The notes beneath the pieces were generated by a model. The model had not been told where the DNA came from and did not search any database. It was given only the letters and a program-made list of their open reading frames with translations. Shown here one piece after another: positions 7,362 through 15,694 of a stretch of DNA of 64,000 nucleotides. This DNA comes from Flavobacteriaceae bacterium S0862. Its GTDB lineage: Bacteria > Bacteroidota > Bacteroidia > Flavobacteriales > Flavobacteriaceae. The position numbers and the translations under genes are program-made. Location: the NCBI GenBank assembly GCA_023015825.1, contig JALKAW010000004.1:62001-126000 (forward strand), in the 5' to 3' direction. The stretch's first letter is position 1; the number at the start of each line of letters is the position of its first letter.

Positions 7362-8199
7362 TAGTTTTATTCATAGAACTCAACTATCCTAATATGAGGT
7401 GCTTTTTCTTCTAATGCTTTTTTTATGTAATAGCGATGATTGTATCCAACAGTTAGGAGAAATCGATTATTAGGCATTTTGTCTATAGTCCTTATGATAT
7501 TAGCAACCATTGTATCATTTCTATCATAATGTTCAAATTGCTCCCATTTCTCAAAATATTCTCTTAAAGAAATAGAGTCCCCTTTTGAGTCAAGCAGCTG
7601 TTCCGTGAACTCATCATGTTTACTCACAATTTTCTTCATTTGAGTGTATTGATAATACTTGGCACTATCCACGATAGCGTCAGCTCCATCAGTATTTATG
7701 GCTTTAAGGTTAGCAGATGAAAGACTATCTATCATACCCCAAAAATGAGCAAACCTACTCCATATTAAGCTGTCTTCAGTATCAAATTTTTTTGACCTAC
7801 TTAGTTCATTAAGCTTTTTATAAACCTCATTGGCTTGAGGATATAGTCCCATTTCAACCCTGTATTCGTTTCTTCCTTCAAATTCTATAGGCCTCAGAAT
7901 TGTAGTAGGATTATCGTTTAAAAACCTGGAAACTGCCTGGTCTTCGTTTTCTTGGTATTCAACTTTCCTATTAAATGCGGAGTCAAAACTCACAGAATCT
8001 CTTTCCATTAAAATTACTTGAGGTTGGACTTTTTTAATCGCAAGGTAAACTGAGTCTGCATTCATAACTGTTGTAGGAAAATGAACGGAACCCAAAATGG
8101 TCAATTCAGTAGTCCTTTTCTCCTTACATCCTAATAAAATAACAAAACAGATTACTAAATGGATTTTTTTCAATGTTTTAATGGTTTATTATTGCCAAA
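7354..8199. repeat. Inverted repeat pair flanking the DUF5694 gene
   Basis: TTTGGCAATA at 7354-7363 is exactly complementary to TATTGCCAAA at 8190-8199. The pair encloses the DUF5694 gene (7367-8173) almost without extra sequence. Similarity continues outward on both sides as a TGTAT-type stretch offset by two or three bases (TATACAG before 7354, TGTATG after 8203). Together with the neighbouring unit this gives two adjacent genes, each with its own repeat pair. Confidence 0.5.
7367..8173 (-). CDS. DUF5694-type lipoprotein (TraB/ChaN-like fold)
   Basis: This 268-residue protein has a lipoprotein signal peptide with lipobox LLGC (Cys16). The mature part starts with ILGSVHFP, then QVILMERDS, and ends in LLTVGYNHRYYIKKAL. 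This spacing of a GxxH-type motif, an acidic ExD motif and a C-terminal GxxH matches the Tiki/TraB/ChaN superfamily, and best the DUF5694 branch. Some relatives bind haem or cleave peptides; for this branch I know of no assay. The gene is a single unit inside a 10-bp inverted repeat pair, which suggests accessory origin. Confidence 0.8.
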   Translation of the reverse strand: MKKIHLVICFVILLGCKEKRTTELTILGSVHFPTTVMNADSVYLAIKKVQPQVILMERDSVSFDSAFNRKVEYQENEDQAVSRFLNDNPTTILRPIEFEGRNEYRVEMGLYPQANEVYKKLNELSRSKKFDTEDSLIWSRFAHFWGMIDSLSSANLKAINTDGADAIVDSAKYYQYTQMKKIVSKHDEFTEQLLDSKGDSISLREYFEKWEQFEHYDRNDTMVANIIRTIDKMPNNRFLLTVGYNHRYYIKKALEEKAPHIRIVEFYE

Positions 8200-8208
8200 T
8201 GGTTGTAT

Positions 8209-8251
8209 GTATACTAATATACTCATTATCCCAAATTATTCTGGGGATAAT
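8209..8251. repeat. Two stacked small inverted repeats after terC
   Basis: GTATA/TATAC (8209-8222) is followed by an 8-bp stem ATTATCCC (8225-8232) / GGGATAAT (8244-8251). They lie just past the terC stop and at the left border of the DUF5694 unit. With no T-run on the minus strand, a terminator role for terC is possible but not clear; they may be part of the cassette border. Confidence 0.4.
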
Positions 8252-8270
8252 AGGAATTTTAGCTTCCTCC

Positions 8271-9062
8271 TCATGGTTTCTTGTTTCTTGTTATGCGATA
8301 GTTTAAAAACTCTACAAATAGAGAGAAAGCAATAGCAAAATATAAGTAGCCCTTAGGAATAGCACCAACTTCATTTCCAAATACAGATGTGTGTGATAAA
8401 TGTGCAGCTTCAGTGATTAGCATAAATCCAATAAGTATTAAAAATGCTAGACCAAGCATTTGTATACTTGGGTGTGCATCTATAAACTTACGTATTGGGT
8501 TGGCAAAAACAATCATGATTATTATTGAGATAACCACAGCAATAATCATTAATACCAAATTATAGTTGTGGTTGCTAGACAAGCCGTTGGTCATACCAAC
8601 AGCTGTTAAAATGGAATCAATTGAGAAAATAAAGTCGATAATTATTATTTGCACAATAGCTTGAGATAACGATTTTATTTTTTTTCCTTTTACAGCGTCT
8701 TCATCATGTGATGGTGTTTCTACTTTCTCACGAATTTCAGAGGTGCTCTTATAGATTAAAAACAACCCTCCAGCAAATAGAATAATGCCTTGCCAGCTAA
8801 ATGCAAGGTGTAACCAACTATTCTCAAAAATGTAAAAAGGTTCGCTTAAACTAATTAAGAACGACACAAAAAACAACAATATGATACGTTGTACCATAGC
8901 GAGTATTAGCCCAATGTTTGTGGCTTTTGCGCGTTGGTGTTCTGGGAGTTTGTTAGCAGCAATAGATATAAACACAATGTTATCAATACCCAGAATAATC
9001 TCTAAAAAAGTGAGTGTAAGTAATGCCATAATAGCATCGCTAGTAAATAGGAAATCTAACAT
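8271..9062 (-). CDS. TerC-family integral membrane protein
   Basis: A 263-residue polytopic membrane protein with about seven helices. The N-terminal motif LEIILGIDNIVFISI and the central IIIIDFIFSIDSILTAVGMT are the paired acidic motifs of the TerC family (Asp residues in GIDN and SIDS inside helices). TerC/Alx relatives export metal ions such as manganese, or support membrane protein and metalloenzyme function. The gene is the third of a leftward group after the HTH regulator and a small lipoprotein, with a 4-base gap to the latter. The metal is not predictable from the sequence. Confidence 0.9.
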   Translation of the reverse strand: MLDFLFTSDAIMALLTLTFLEIILGIDNIVFISIAANKLPEHQRAKATNIGLILAMVQRIILLFFVSFLISLSEPFYIFENSWLHLAFSWQGIILFAGGLFLIYKSTSEIREKVETPSHDEDAVKGKKIKSLSQAIVQIIIIDFIFSIDSILTAVGMTNGLSSNHNYNLVLMIIAVVISIIIMIVFANPIRKFIDAHPSIQMLGLAFLILIGFMLITEAAHLSHTSVFGNEVGAIPKGYLYFAIAFSLFVEFLNYRITRNKKP

Positions 9063-9066
9063 AGTA

Positions 9067-9453
9067 CTATTTCAATTTTTTTGCGAATCCTTTTTGTTTT
9101 ATCACTTCGCCAACATACGAATACTCAAACGTATATGATGAGTCAGTAGTGGTTAGTATTTTTAAATGGATATCTTTTCGCTCTGCCATGCTTTTCGGAT
9201 TTATAGTTTTAAAAATCACTTCACAATCATTAATCCAACGCACATTAGCAGAGTCTGTTTTGTTTTCAAAAGTTTCTATTTGTAAATCGTTAGTTCTTGT
9301 AAAAGTAGAGGTATAGTCGATTTCATCAATAACAATAGAGCTCTCAAAAGTTCCAGTTTTAAAGTTTGTACAGTTTCTTTCAACTTGGTAGCAACTAAAA
9401 AGCATTGAACTAAGAACGATTATAAAGAAATATTTCATAGAAAAGCGTTTCAT
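9067..9453 (-). CDS. Small predicted lipoprotein of unknown function
   Basis: A 128-residue protein with a signal peptide and lipobox (MLFSC). The mature part is beta-rich, with alternating polar and hydrophobic residues (TFTRTNDLQIETF, YTFEYSYVGEVIKQKGFAKKL), as in small lipocalin-like flavobacterial lipoproteins. Homologues are sometimes labelled 'DNA topoisomerase IV', which nothing in this sequence supports. An internal ATG at 9438 gives a more typical signal peptide (MKYFFIIVLSS) and may be the true start. It lies between the HTH regulator and terC in the same direction. Confidence 0.7.
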   Translation of the reverse strand: MKRFSMKYFFIIVLSSMLFSCYQVERNCTNFKTGTFESSIVIDEIDYTSTFTRTNDLQIETFENKTDSANVRWINDCEVIFKTINPKSMAERKDIHLKILTTTDSSYTFEYSYVGEVIKQKGFAKKLK

Positions 9454-9475
9454 GCAAATTTAATAAAGAATATGC

Positions 9476-9841
9476 TTAATTCTTATAGTTTTTATAAGTA
9501 CCATCCTTAAAAAAGATAATAACTCTATCTATGTCTTTAGATTTTGCGTTGAAAACATCTAATGGCATGTTTTCTTTAAGTTTTACAGTATCGTTTTCCG
9601 ATTCGCTTTCTATATGTTTTGGAAATGCACCTTTACCATTTAATAGCCAATACAAGTCTACCTCAGGAAAAGAGGAGAGTATTTTCATGACAAAATCTAA
9701 ACTAGGTTTATTTCTACCAGATAATATATGTGAAATGCTAGAACGTTGCACACCAATTTCATCAGCAAATGCAGAAGCTGATAGGCTATAGAAATCTATA
9801 ATTTGTTGTAGCCTTATGGTAAAATTTTTAGAGTTTATCAT
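9476..9841 (-). CDS. Cro/CI-type HTH transcriptional regulator
   Basis: The N-terminal helix-turn-helix covers residues 5-60 (LQQIIDFYSLSASAFADEIG, VQRSSISHILSGRNKPSLDF), of the XRE class. The tail (about 65-121) is short and ends in VIIFFKDGTYKNYKN, with no ligand domain I recognise. I choose the ATG at 9841 (MINSKNF); an in-frame TTG at 9850 falls inside an exact -7 promoter box and so cannot be the usual start. The start lies only 6 bases past that box, so the message is nearly leaderless. A TGTTTACAAT site overlaps the promoter, suggesting autoregulation. Confidence 0.85.
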   Translation of the reverse strand: MINSKNFTIRLQQIIDFYSLSASAFADEIGVQRSSISHILSGRNKPSLDFVMKILSSFPEVDLYWLLNGKGAFPKHIESESENDTVKLKENMPLDVFNAKSKDIDRVIIFFKDGTYKNYKN

Positions 9842-9847
9842 TGTAAA

Positions 9848-9855
9848 CAAAGATA
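9848..9855 (-). promoter_or_regulatory. -7 promoter box of the HTH regulator, overlapped by an operator-like site
   Basis: On the minus strand this is TATCTTTG, an exact TAnnTTTG match, 6 bases before the ATG. Bases 9840-9849 read TGTTTACAAT on the minus strand, the same 10-mer found twice more in the divergent intergenic region. The position would block transcription start if bound. Confidence 0.55.
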
Positions 9856-10036
9856 TTTATTTTATAACTAGGATTGACGTATTTTTATTATAAAAGTTGT
9901 TATTAAAATATCTTAAAGCTATCTAATATATAAATTTAAAGTTTATATAAAACATCTTAAATATATGATAAATAGATAAATAACTTTTCTTATAAATATT
10001 TACTCTATTCATGAATTCATATTTGGTAATATTGCA

Positions 10037-10106
10037 TACAATTGTAAACATAAGTGCTAAAAACCACTGTTTACAATTGTAAAATTTAGTTTATTTACAT
10101 TTGTAA
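10037..10106. promoter_or_regulatory. Operator-like repeat cluster and promoter of the M14 peptidase gene
   Basis: TACAATTGTAAACA (10037-10050) and TGTTTACAATTGTA (10068-10081) are perfect 14-bp inverted copies, 17 bases apart. The second extends to a TTTACAATTGTAAA palindrome. A third, weaker copy, TTTACATTTGTAA (10094-10106), contains TACATTTG (10096-10103), an exact -7 box 16 bases before the peptidase ATG. Sites thus overlap both divergent promoters. The rest of the 278-base gap is AT-rich with nothing else I recognise. Confidence 0.55.
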
Positions 10107-10119
10107 CTTAATAAAAACT

Positions 10120-11277
10120 ATGCTAGATTATTCGTCTTTACAATCCATATTCGATGTTTACAAAACAGAGGCTCTATCAAACAGATATATTACCAACAGC
10201 CATATTGAGCCTGTTTTAAAAAAAGTATCTAAAAATTTTGATGTTGCGACTATTGGACATTCAGTTAATGGATTACCAATCTATGGCATCCAACTTGGAA
10301 ATGGCCCTAAGCGCATTTTAATGTGGTCACAAATGCACGGAAATGAATCAACCACTACAAAAGCGTGCTTTGACTTATTGAATTATCTCGCCAAAAACAA
10401 GAAAATTCTTGATGCTTGTACGCTATACATCATTCCTATCTTGAATCCAGATGGTGCAAAGGCGTATACTAGACTAAATGCTAATGGTGTTGACCTCAAT
10501 AGAGATGCACAGGATCTTGCACAACCTGAAAGTGTAGTGTTAAAAAAAACATTTGAAAGTTTTAAGCCAAATTTTTGTTTCAATCTACATGGTCAACGAA
10601 CCATTTTTAGCGCAGGAAACACCAATAAGCTATCAACAGTAAGCTTTTTGGCTCCAGCACAGGATGATAAATGTACAGTGACCAAGGTTCGCCAGATTGC
10701 TATGGAAATAATTGTAGCCATGAACAATATGCTTCAAAATATCATTCCAAATAGTGTTGGTATTTATGACGATACTTTTAATATAAATTGTGTTGGCGAT
10801 ACTTTTCAAAGTAAAAATGTACCTACTGTGTTATTTGAAGCTGGACATTATAAAGATGATTATGCCAGGAAAAAGGTGAGATATTTTATTTTTAGCTCAT
10901 TACTAGTAGCTATAGATACAATTTGCTATAAGGAAAAGCTCGGAACTGACTATAAAGCATATTTTGATATCCCAATGAATGATAAACTCTTTTATGACAT
11001 TATTATTAGAAATTCCAAGGTTTTAGTTGCTTCCACAGAAAAAACACTGGATCTAGCGATTCAATATGAAGAGGTATTGATAGGTGAAAAAATTGATTTT
11101 ATACCAAAAATTAAAGCTTTTGGTAAGCTTTCTAAGTATTTTGGACATAAAGAGATTAATGCAAGGAATCAAAATGTAATATTGGGAGATAATGAGTCGT
11201 TGCAAAGCAAAAACGCAATCGATTTCGTTACAATCAACAATGAATTATTCTCATTAAAATTAGCAAATAACTACTAA
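10120..11277 (+). CDS. M14-family zinc carboxypeptidase
   Basis: A 385-residue protein with the M14 zinc site: His73 and Glu76 in MHGNE, and His157 in NLHGQR. Substrate-binding motifs ILNPDGAKAYTRLNANGVDLNRD and a catalytic-Glu segment VLFEAGHYKDD follow. No signal peptide is seen, so it should act in the cytoplasm, unlike digestive M14 enzymes. The C-terminal third (about 265-385) is a family-specific extension. Members cleave single C-terminal residues or gamma-glutamyl/murein-type amides; the substrate is open. It diverges from the HTH regulator across a shared operator cluster, so it is a likely target of that regulator. Confidence 0.88.
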   Translation: MLDYSSLQSIFDVYKTEALSNRYITNSHIEPVLKKVSKNFDVATIGHSVNGLPIYGIQLGNGPKRILMWSQMHGNESTTTKACFDLLNYLAKNKKILDACTLYIIPILNPDGAKAYTRLNANGVDLNRDAQDLAQPESVVLKKTFESFKPNFCFNLHGQRTIFSAGNTNKLSTVSFLAPAQDDKCTVTKVRQIAMEIIVAMNNMLQNIIPNSVGIYDDTFNINCVGDTFQSKNVPTVLFEAGHYKDDYARKKVRYFIFSSLLVAIDTICYKEKLGTDYKAYFDIPMNDKLFYDIIIRNSKVLVASTEKTLDLAIQYEEVLIGEKIDFIPKIKAFGKLSKYFGHKEINARNQNVILGDNESLQSKNAIDFVTINNELFSLKLANNY

Positions 11278-11306
11278 TTTATTCGTAATTATTATTAAAA
11301 ATGCGC

Positions 11307-11314
11307 TATTTTTG
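11307..11314 (+). promoter_or_regulatory. -7 promoter box of the Lrp/AsnC gene
   Basis: TATTTTTG matches TAnnTTTG exactly and lies 25 bases before the ATG of the Lrp/AsnC gene, giving a leader of about 20 bases. Confidence 0.45.
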
Positions 11315-11339
11315 ATTTTTATTTAACAAAAATTGAAAA

Positions 11340-11822
11340 ATGGCAAAGTTTAAATTAGACGAAATCGACCACCAGATTCTTGATATGTTAATAGACAACA
11401 CAAGAATTCCTTTTACAGATATTGCAAAAAAATTATTGATTTCGGCTGGTACAGTACACGTTAGAGTAAAAAAAATGGAGGATGCAGGTATTATAAAAGG
11501 CTCGTCCTTAACTTTAGATTACCATAAACTGGGTTACTCGTTTATTGCGTATGTGGGTGTGTTTCTTCAAAATACCTCGCAAACAAAATTTGTATTGGAA
11601 CGCATAAACGAAATCCCTCATGTTACAGTAGCCCATATAACAACTGGGAAATTTAATATTTTTTGTAAAATTAGAGCTAAGGATACTTCACATGCAAAGG
11701 AAGTCATTTTTATGTTAGATGATATTGATGGTGTATATCGAACCGAAACAATGATATCACTTGAAGAAAGTATAAATGATAAGAAACGCTTAATGCACTC
11801 TATATTTAACGAGATACAGTAA
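11340..11822 (+). CDS. Lrp/AsnC-family transcriptional regulator
   Basis: A 160-residue protein with the Lrp/AsnC architecture: an N-terminal winged HTH (KLDEIDHQILDMLIDNTRIPFTDIA, then SAGTVHVRVKKMEDAGII) and a C-terminal RAM ligand-binding domain (about 70-150). Family members form octamers and respond to amino acids. The DinB-like gene follows 3 bases later. One possible target is the alanine dehydrogenase palindrome at 36176, since ald genes in other bacteria are controlled by this family; that link is only inference. Confidence 0.92.
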   Translation: MAKFKLDEIDHQILDMLIDNTRIPFTDIAKKLLISAGTVHVRVKKMEDAGIIKGSSLTLDYHKLGYSFIAYVGVFLQNTSQTKFVLERINEIPHVTVAHITTGKFNIFCKIRAKDTSHAKEVIFMLDDIDGVYRTETMISLEESINDKKRLMHSIFNEIQ

Positions 11823-11825
11823 ACT

Positions 11826-12341
11826 ATGATTGCAGAATATTTAAAACCTGAAGAGTTCAATAGCTACTATGCTCCTTACATTAATTTGGTAGAAAGTAAA
11901 AATATAATTGTTTCACTTGAAAAGAGTTTTGAAGAAACATTGTCTTTTTATAGTTCTATTCCAGAGTACAAATTGCTATATTCTTATGCTGAAGGAAAGT
12001 GGACAATTAATGAGGTTGTTCAACATTTATTAGATACCGAACGTGTTTTCGCCTATAGAGCATTATGTTTTTCGAGAAAAGATATCATTGAACTTCCAGG
12101 ATTTGACCAAGATGAGTATTTAATTAATTCTAACGCAAATTCTAGAAGTAGGGAAAGTATCATTGAAGAATACCAATCTGTTAGAAATGCAACAATTACT
12201 TTGTTCAAAAATTTTTCAGAAGAAATGCTTATTCAAATAGGAGTAGCAAGCAATAGCACATTATCTGTAAGAGCAGCTGGCTATATAATAATTGGTCATG
12301 AAAAGCATCACTGTAATGTTATAAAAGACAACTACCTATAG
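11826..12341 (+). CDS. DinB-family four-helix bundle protein
   Basis: This 171-residue protein shows the DinB/YfiT layout: the conserved GKWTINEVVQHLLDTERVFAYRAL segment with the first metal-type His, and a C-terminal HEKHHCNVIKD holding the paired histidines. These three His positions form the metal site of the family. Relatives include thiol S-transferases and many enzymes of unknown substrate. It is coupled to the Lrp/AsnC gene (3-base gap) and converges with aroB, with only 2 bases between stops. Confidence 0.88.
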   Translation: MIAEYLKPEEFNSYYAPYINLVESKNIIVSLEKSFEETLSFYSSIPEYKLLYSYAEGKWTINEVVQHLLDTERVFAYRALCFSRKDIIELPGFDQDEYLINSNANSRSRESIIEEYQSVRNATITLFKNFSEEMLIQIGVASNSTLSVRAAGYIIIGHEKHHCNVIKDNYL

Positions 12342-12343
12342 TT

Positions 12344-13411
12344 TTACGCTTTGTAGTAATCGAAAGATTCCATGATAAGTGCATTTTCTACTTTGCAATC
12401 TATTTTTGATTTTCCAATATCTTCAAGCAAAACGAAATTAATGTTGCCATGCGTATTTTTTTTGTCAAATTTTAAGAGTTCGATAATTGCCAAATAGTCA
12501 TCTTTGATTAACTCTACTAATCCATAAATTTTTCTAATAGAAGCTTTTATATTTTCTAATTTTTCATACGGAAAACCACATTTTTTATGTGATATATATG
12601 TGGCTAATACCATTCCAATGGCAATGGCTTCACCATGTAATAAGGTCTCTTTTTTATCATTACTTAAGCAGTAAGACTCTATGGCGTGACCAAGCGTATG
12701 ACCGTAATTTAAAGTTTTTCGTAATCCATTTTCGTTAGGATCTTCAGTTACAACATTCTTTTTAATGATAATGGATTCATAGATTAATTTGTCCAAATCT
12801 TCAAGAGTGAATTTGGACAAATAACTCATTTTATGCCAATAGGCCTCATCTTGAATTAGTCCATGTTTCAACATTTCTGCTAAGCCAGAGCGCATTTCAT
12901 TTTGGGGTAAAGTTTCAAGGAATTCTGTGTCAACAAGAACCATATCACTACAATTAATTATACCAATTTGGTTCTTTACTGTGCCAAGGTCAACACCAGT
13001 TTTTCCGCCAATTGACGCATCAACCATTGCCAATAATGATGTAGGTACATTAATAAAATTTATACCGCGTTTAAAGCAGGAGGCTACAAAGCCACCAAGA
13101 TCAGTAACCACACCACCTCCAAGATTAATTAAAAGTGATTTTCTGTCACCATCCAAATCAGATAAAGCATTCCAAACACCAACACATGTGTCAATAGTTT
13201 TATTGATTTCACCAGCTTCTATTTCAATAATCTCAATGTTTTGAGAAGTATTTAACTTAGCTAAAAAAGTGCTTAAACAATGCTTGTGCGTATTTGTATC
13301 TACTAAAACAAATATTTTCGAAAAATTTGATTTGTTAATGTAGTTGTTCAGCTTGTTGTAACACGTTGAATTAAAATGTATTGCGTAGTCTTTTGTAATG
13401 ATTGATTCCAT
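12344..13411 (-). CDS. aroB: 3-dehydroquinate synthase
   Basis: AroB converts DAHP to 3-dehydroquinate in the shikimate pathway, using NAD and a divalent metal. The 355 residues show the NAD-binding LINLGGGVVTDLGGFVA, PTSLLAMVDASIGGKTGVD, and the metal-ligand region AEMLKHGLI with NYGHTLGHAIE and the later His in LLHGEAIAIGM. Length and motif order are normal. The gene is alone in its orientation between dinB-like and proline dehydrogenase genes. Confidence 0.97.
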   Translation of the reverse strand: MESIITKDYAIHFNSTCYNKLNNYINKSNFSKIFVLVDTNTHKHCLSTFLAKLNTSQNIEIIEIEAGEINKTIDTCVGVWNALSDLDGDRKSLLINLGGGVVTDLGGFVASCFKRGINFINVPTSLLAMVDASIGGKTGVDLGTVKNQIGIINCSDMVLVDTEFLETLPQNEMRSGLAEMLKHGLIQDEAYWHKMSYLSKFTLEDLDKLIYESIIIKKNVVTEDPNENGLRKTLNYGHTLGHAIESYCLSNDKKETLLHGEAIAIGMVLATYISHKKCGFPYEKLENIKASIRKIYGLVELIKDDYLAIIELLKFDKKNTHGNINFVLLEDIGKSKIDCKVENALIMESFDYYKA

Positions 13412-13481
13412 GTATTTTCGCCATAAAATTTGAGTGGTAAAATAAGTAGAAAATTATTAAAAAAGTATCTTAGTAATAAAT

Positions 13482-13489
13482 ATATTTGC
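13482..13489 (+). promoter_or_regulatory. -7 promoter box of the proline dehydrogenase gene
   Basis: TATATTTG matches TAnnTTTG exactly, 19 bases before the ATG at 13509. Confidence 0.5.
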
Positions 13490-13508
13490 TTTATATGAAA
13501 TTGTAATT

Positions 13509-14681
13509 ATGTCAAGAACAAGAATTTTTGATAATACGGAAATTGCTTTTCAATTGAAAAGTGATTCCGAACTTGAAAGAGCGTATTTTTTGTTTAAAAT
13601 GATCTCTGTTCAGCCATTAGTACGTATTGGTACTGCTGCTACGAATTTTGCTTTAAAGGCAAATTTACCAGTAGAAAAATTAATAAGGTCAACGGTTTTT
13701 GACCATTTTTGCGGCGGTGTTAATGAGCATGATTGCCAAGAAGTAATCGATAAGATGTTCGACAAAGGTGTATCATGTGTTTTGGACTATTCGGTAGAAG
13801 GGAAAGAAACAGAGGAGCAGTTTGATGCTGTTATGAACAAAACCTGTGAACTTATAGAATTTGCTCATACAAAAGAAGCGATGCCAATTGCAGTTTTTAA
13901 ACCAACTGGATTGGGACGATTTCTTCTATACCAAAGGAAGACTGAAGGTATTGATCTAACGCCATCTGAATCTGAGGAATGGAATAGAGTAGTAGCACGC
14001 TACCATAAAATATGTAAGCTTGGAAAAGAAAGAGATGTTGAAATTTTGATAGATGCAGAAGAAAGCTGGATGCAAGGCGCTGCCGATAATTTACTCGAAG
14101 AGTTAATGAAAACTTATAATACCGATATACCTATAGTATATAGCACTCTGCAGTTATATAGATGGGATAGGTTAGATTATTTAAAATCTCTTCATGAACG
14201 AGCTAAAAAAGAAGGTTTTAAACTAGGTTTTAAAATTGTGCGAGGTGCTTACATGGAAAAAGAAAGAGAACGTGCTGAAGATAAAGGTTATGAGTCTCCA
14301 ATATGTACAGATAAGGCTTCAACAGATGAAAATTTCGATAAAACATTGAGTTATATTTTAGAAAATTTGGAAGGTATTTCAGTGTTTATAGGAACGCATA
14401 ATGAAGAAAGCTCTTACTTAGCCATGGACTTATTGGAAAAATATAACATATCAAAAAACGATAACCGTGTTTGGTTTGGTCAGTTATATGGTATGAGTGA
14501 TCACATCAGTTATAATTTAGCCAATCATGGTTATAATGTTGCTAAATATGTGCCTTTTGGGCCTGTAAAAGATGTGATGCCTTATTTAATTAGAAGGGCA
14601 GAAGAAAACACATCAGTCGCTGGACAAACTAATAGAGAACTAAATTTGCTTAAACAAGAAAGAAAACGAAGAAAGCTTTAA
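13509..14681 (+). CDS. Proline dehydrogenase (monofunctional)
   Basis: This FAD enzyme oxidises proline to pyrroline-5-carboxylate, passing electrons to the quinone pool. Its 390 residues form a beta/alpha barrel with the family motifs: VLDYSVEGKE, EILIDAEESWMQ, STLQLYRWD, GFKIVRGAYMEKERERA, and the C-terminal substrate-binding RRAEENTSVAGQT. It lacks the P5C dehydrogenase half of PutA, as usual in Bacteroidota. A GNAT-like gene follows 14 bases downstream and may share the transcript. The promoter box at 13482 fits the start. Confidence 0.94.
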   Translation: MSRTRIFDNTEIAFQLKSDSELERAYFLFKMISVQPLVRIGTAATNFALKANLPVEKLIRSTVFDHFCGGVNEHDCQEVIDKMFDKGVSCVLDYSVEGKETEEQFDAVMNKTCELIEFAHTKEAMPIAVFKPTGLGRFLLYQRKTEGIDLTPSESEEWNRVVARYHKICKLGKERDVEILIDAEESWMQGAADNLLEELMKTYNTDIPIVYSTLQLYRWDRLDYLKSLHERAKKEGFKLGFKIVRGAYMEKERERAEDKGYESPICTDKASTDENFDKTLSYILENLEGISVFIGTHNEESSYLAMDLLEKYNISKNDNRVWFGQLYGMSDHISYNLANHGYNVAKYVPFGPVKDVMPYLIRRAEENTSVAGQTNRELNLLKQERKRRKL

Positions 14682-14695
14682 CAAAATCTATCTAA

Positions 14696-15694
14696 ATGAC
14701 AAATAACCCATTTACTTCACATACTTATGAATCTATATGGACAAAACATTTTTCAAACGACAGTAAAATACGCTCATTTGATGCTATTAAAGGCCTAAAA
14801 TTTGTTAGGGATAACCGTTTCCCGTTTTATGTTAATGCTGGGAAAAATCAAACCAATGGTATGACCTATCAATTAGATGGCTCAGCTAATGATTTTAAGA
14901 ACAAGACAGTATTGATTCATGATGTTTTAAGTTATTTGCAGGAAGAACAGAACTTAAAGAATAGTAGAATAAAAGTTAAGACAATTCCACAATACAAAGG
15001 CCTGTATGCTAATTTATCCGAAGTAAAGAGTATTGATGAAGTCTTGGTGACTTGCTTTAGCTCTAAAAGTAGAAGTAGATTTAGAGGAAGAATTAGACAA
15101 ATTGAAGCCAACTTTGATATTTCGCAAGAAGTATACTTTGGAGAAATAGATAAAGATGACTATTTAAAGAAAATGGGCGTTCTTAAGAGCTTTATTGTAA
15201 GTAGGTTTGAGCAAAGAAATGAGCATAATAGTGTTGTGCCTTTATGGGAGTTTTATGTAGATTTAATTTACCCTTTAATTCTCGAGAAAAAGGTCGTTTT
15301 TAATGTTATAAACGACGGAGATACCCCAATTGCAATGTCCATAAACTTTGTTTATGATGATATGGTAGCAATAGCCATTAGGTCTTTTGATATAAGTCAC
15401 TACAAATACAATATTGGAAATCTTGAAATTTATAAACTTATAGAATGGTGTATAGATAATGGAATTAACATTTTAGACTTCTCTAAAGGTAAAGCCGATT
15501 ACAAGGATAGATGGTCCGATACGCTATATGCTTTTGAGTGCCATGTGATTTACGACTCAAAGTCCTTGATATCCATTTTAACAGCCAATGGTATTAGTTC
15601 TTTTTATAGAACAAAACAATACCTTAGAGATAAGAATATTAATTTATGGTATACTAAGGTAAAGTTTAAGTTTAAAAAATTACTTGGCAAATAG
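14696..15694 (+). CDS. GNAT/FemAB-like acyltransferase of unknown substrate
   Basis: This 332-residue protein has the double-GNAT layout of the Acetyltransf_6/FemAB-like group. A central SKSRSRFRGRIRQIE segment precedes the second fold, where VFNVINDGDTPIAMSINFVYDDM and YKYNIGNLEIYKLIEWCIDNGINILDFSKGKADYKDRW match the acyl-CoA-binding core and the 'DFSxG..YK..W' signature of this group. It probably adds an acyl or aminoacyl group to a sugar or peptide. It follows proline dehydrogenase by 14 bases and converges with, and overlaps by 15 bases, the wzc gene of the polysaccharide locus, where a similar protein is encoded. Confidence 0.75.
   Translation: MTNNPFTSHTYESIWTKHFSNDSKIRSFDAIKGLKFVRDNRFPFYVNAGKNQTNGMTYQLDGSANDFKNKTVLIHDVLSYLQEEQNLKNSRIKVKTIPQYKGLYANLSEVKSIDEVLVTCFSSKSRSRFRGRIRQIEANFDISQEVYFGEIDKDDYLKKMGVLKSFIVSRFEQRNEHNSVVPLWEFYVDLIYPLILEKKVVFNVINDGDTPIAMSINFVYDDMVAIAIRSFDISHYKYNIGNLEIYKLIEWCIDNGINILDFSKGKADYKDRWSDTLYAFECHVIYDSKSLISILTANGISSFYRTKQYLRDKNINLWYTKVKFKFKKLLGK

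Noticed and set aside
8097-8306. 69-residue plus-strand frame over the DUF5694 signal peptide and terC end
   Set aside because: It covers coding ends of opposite genes and a repeat; no promoter or family match.
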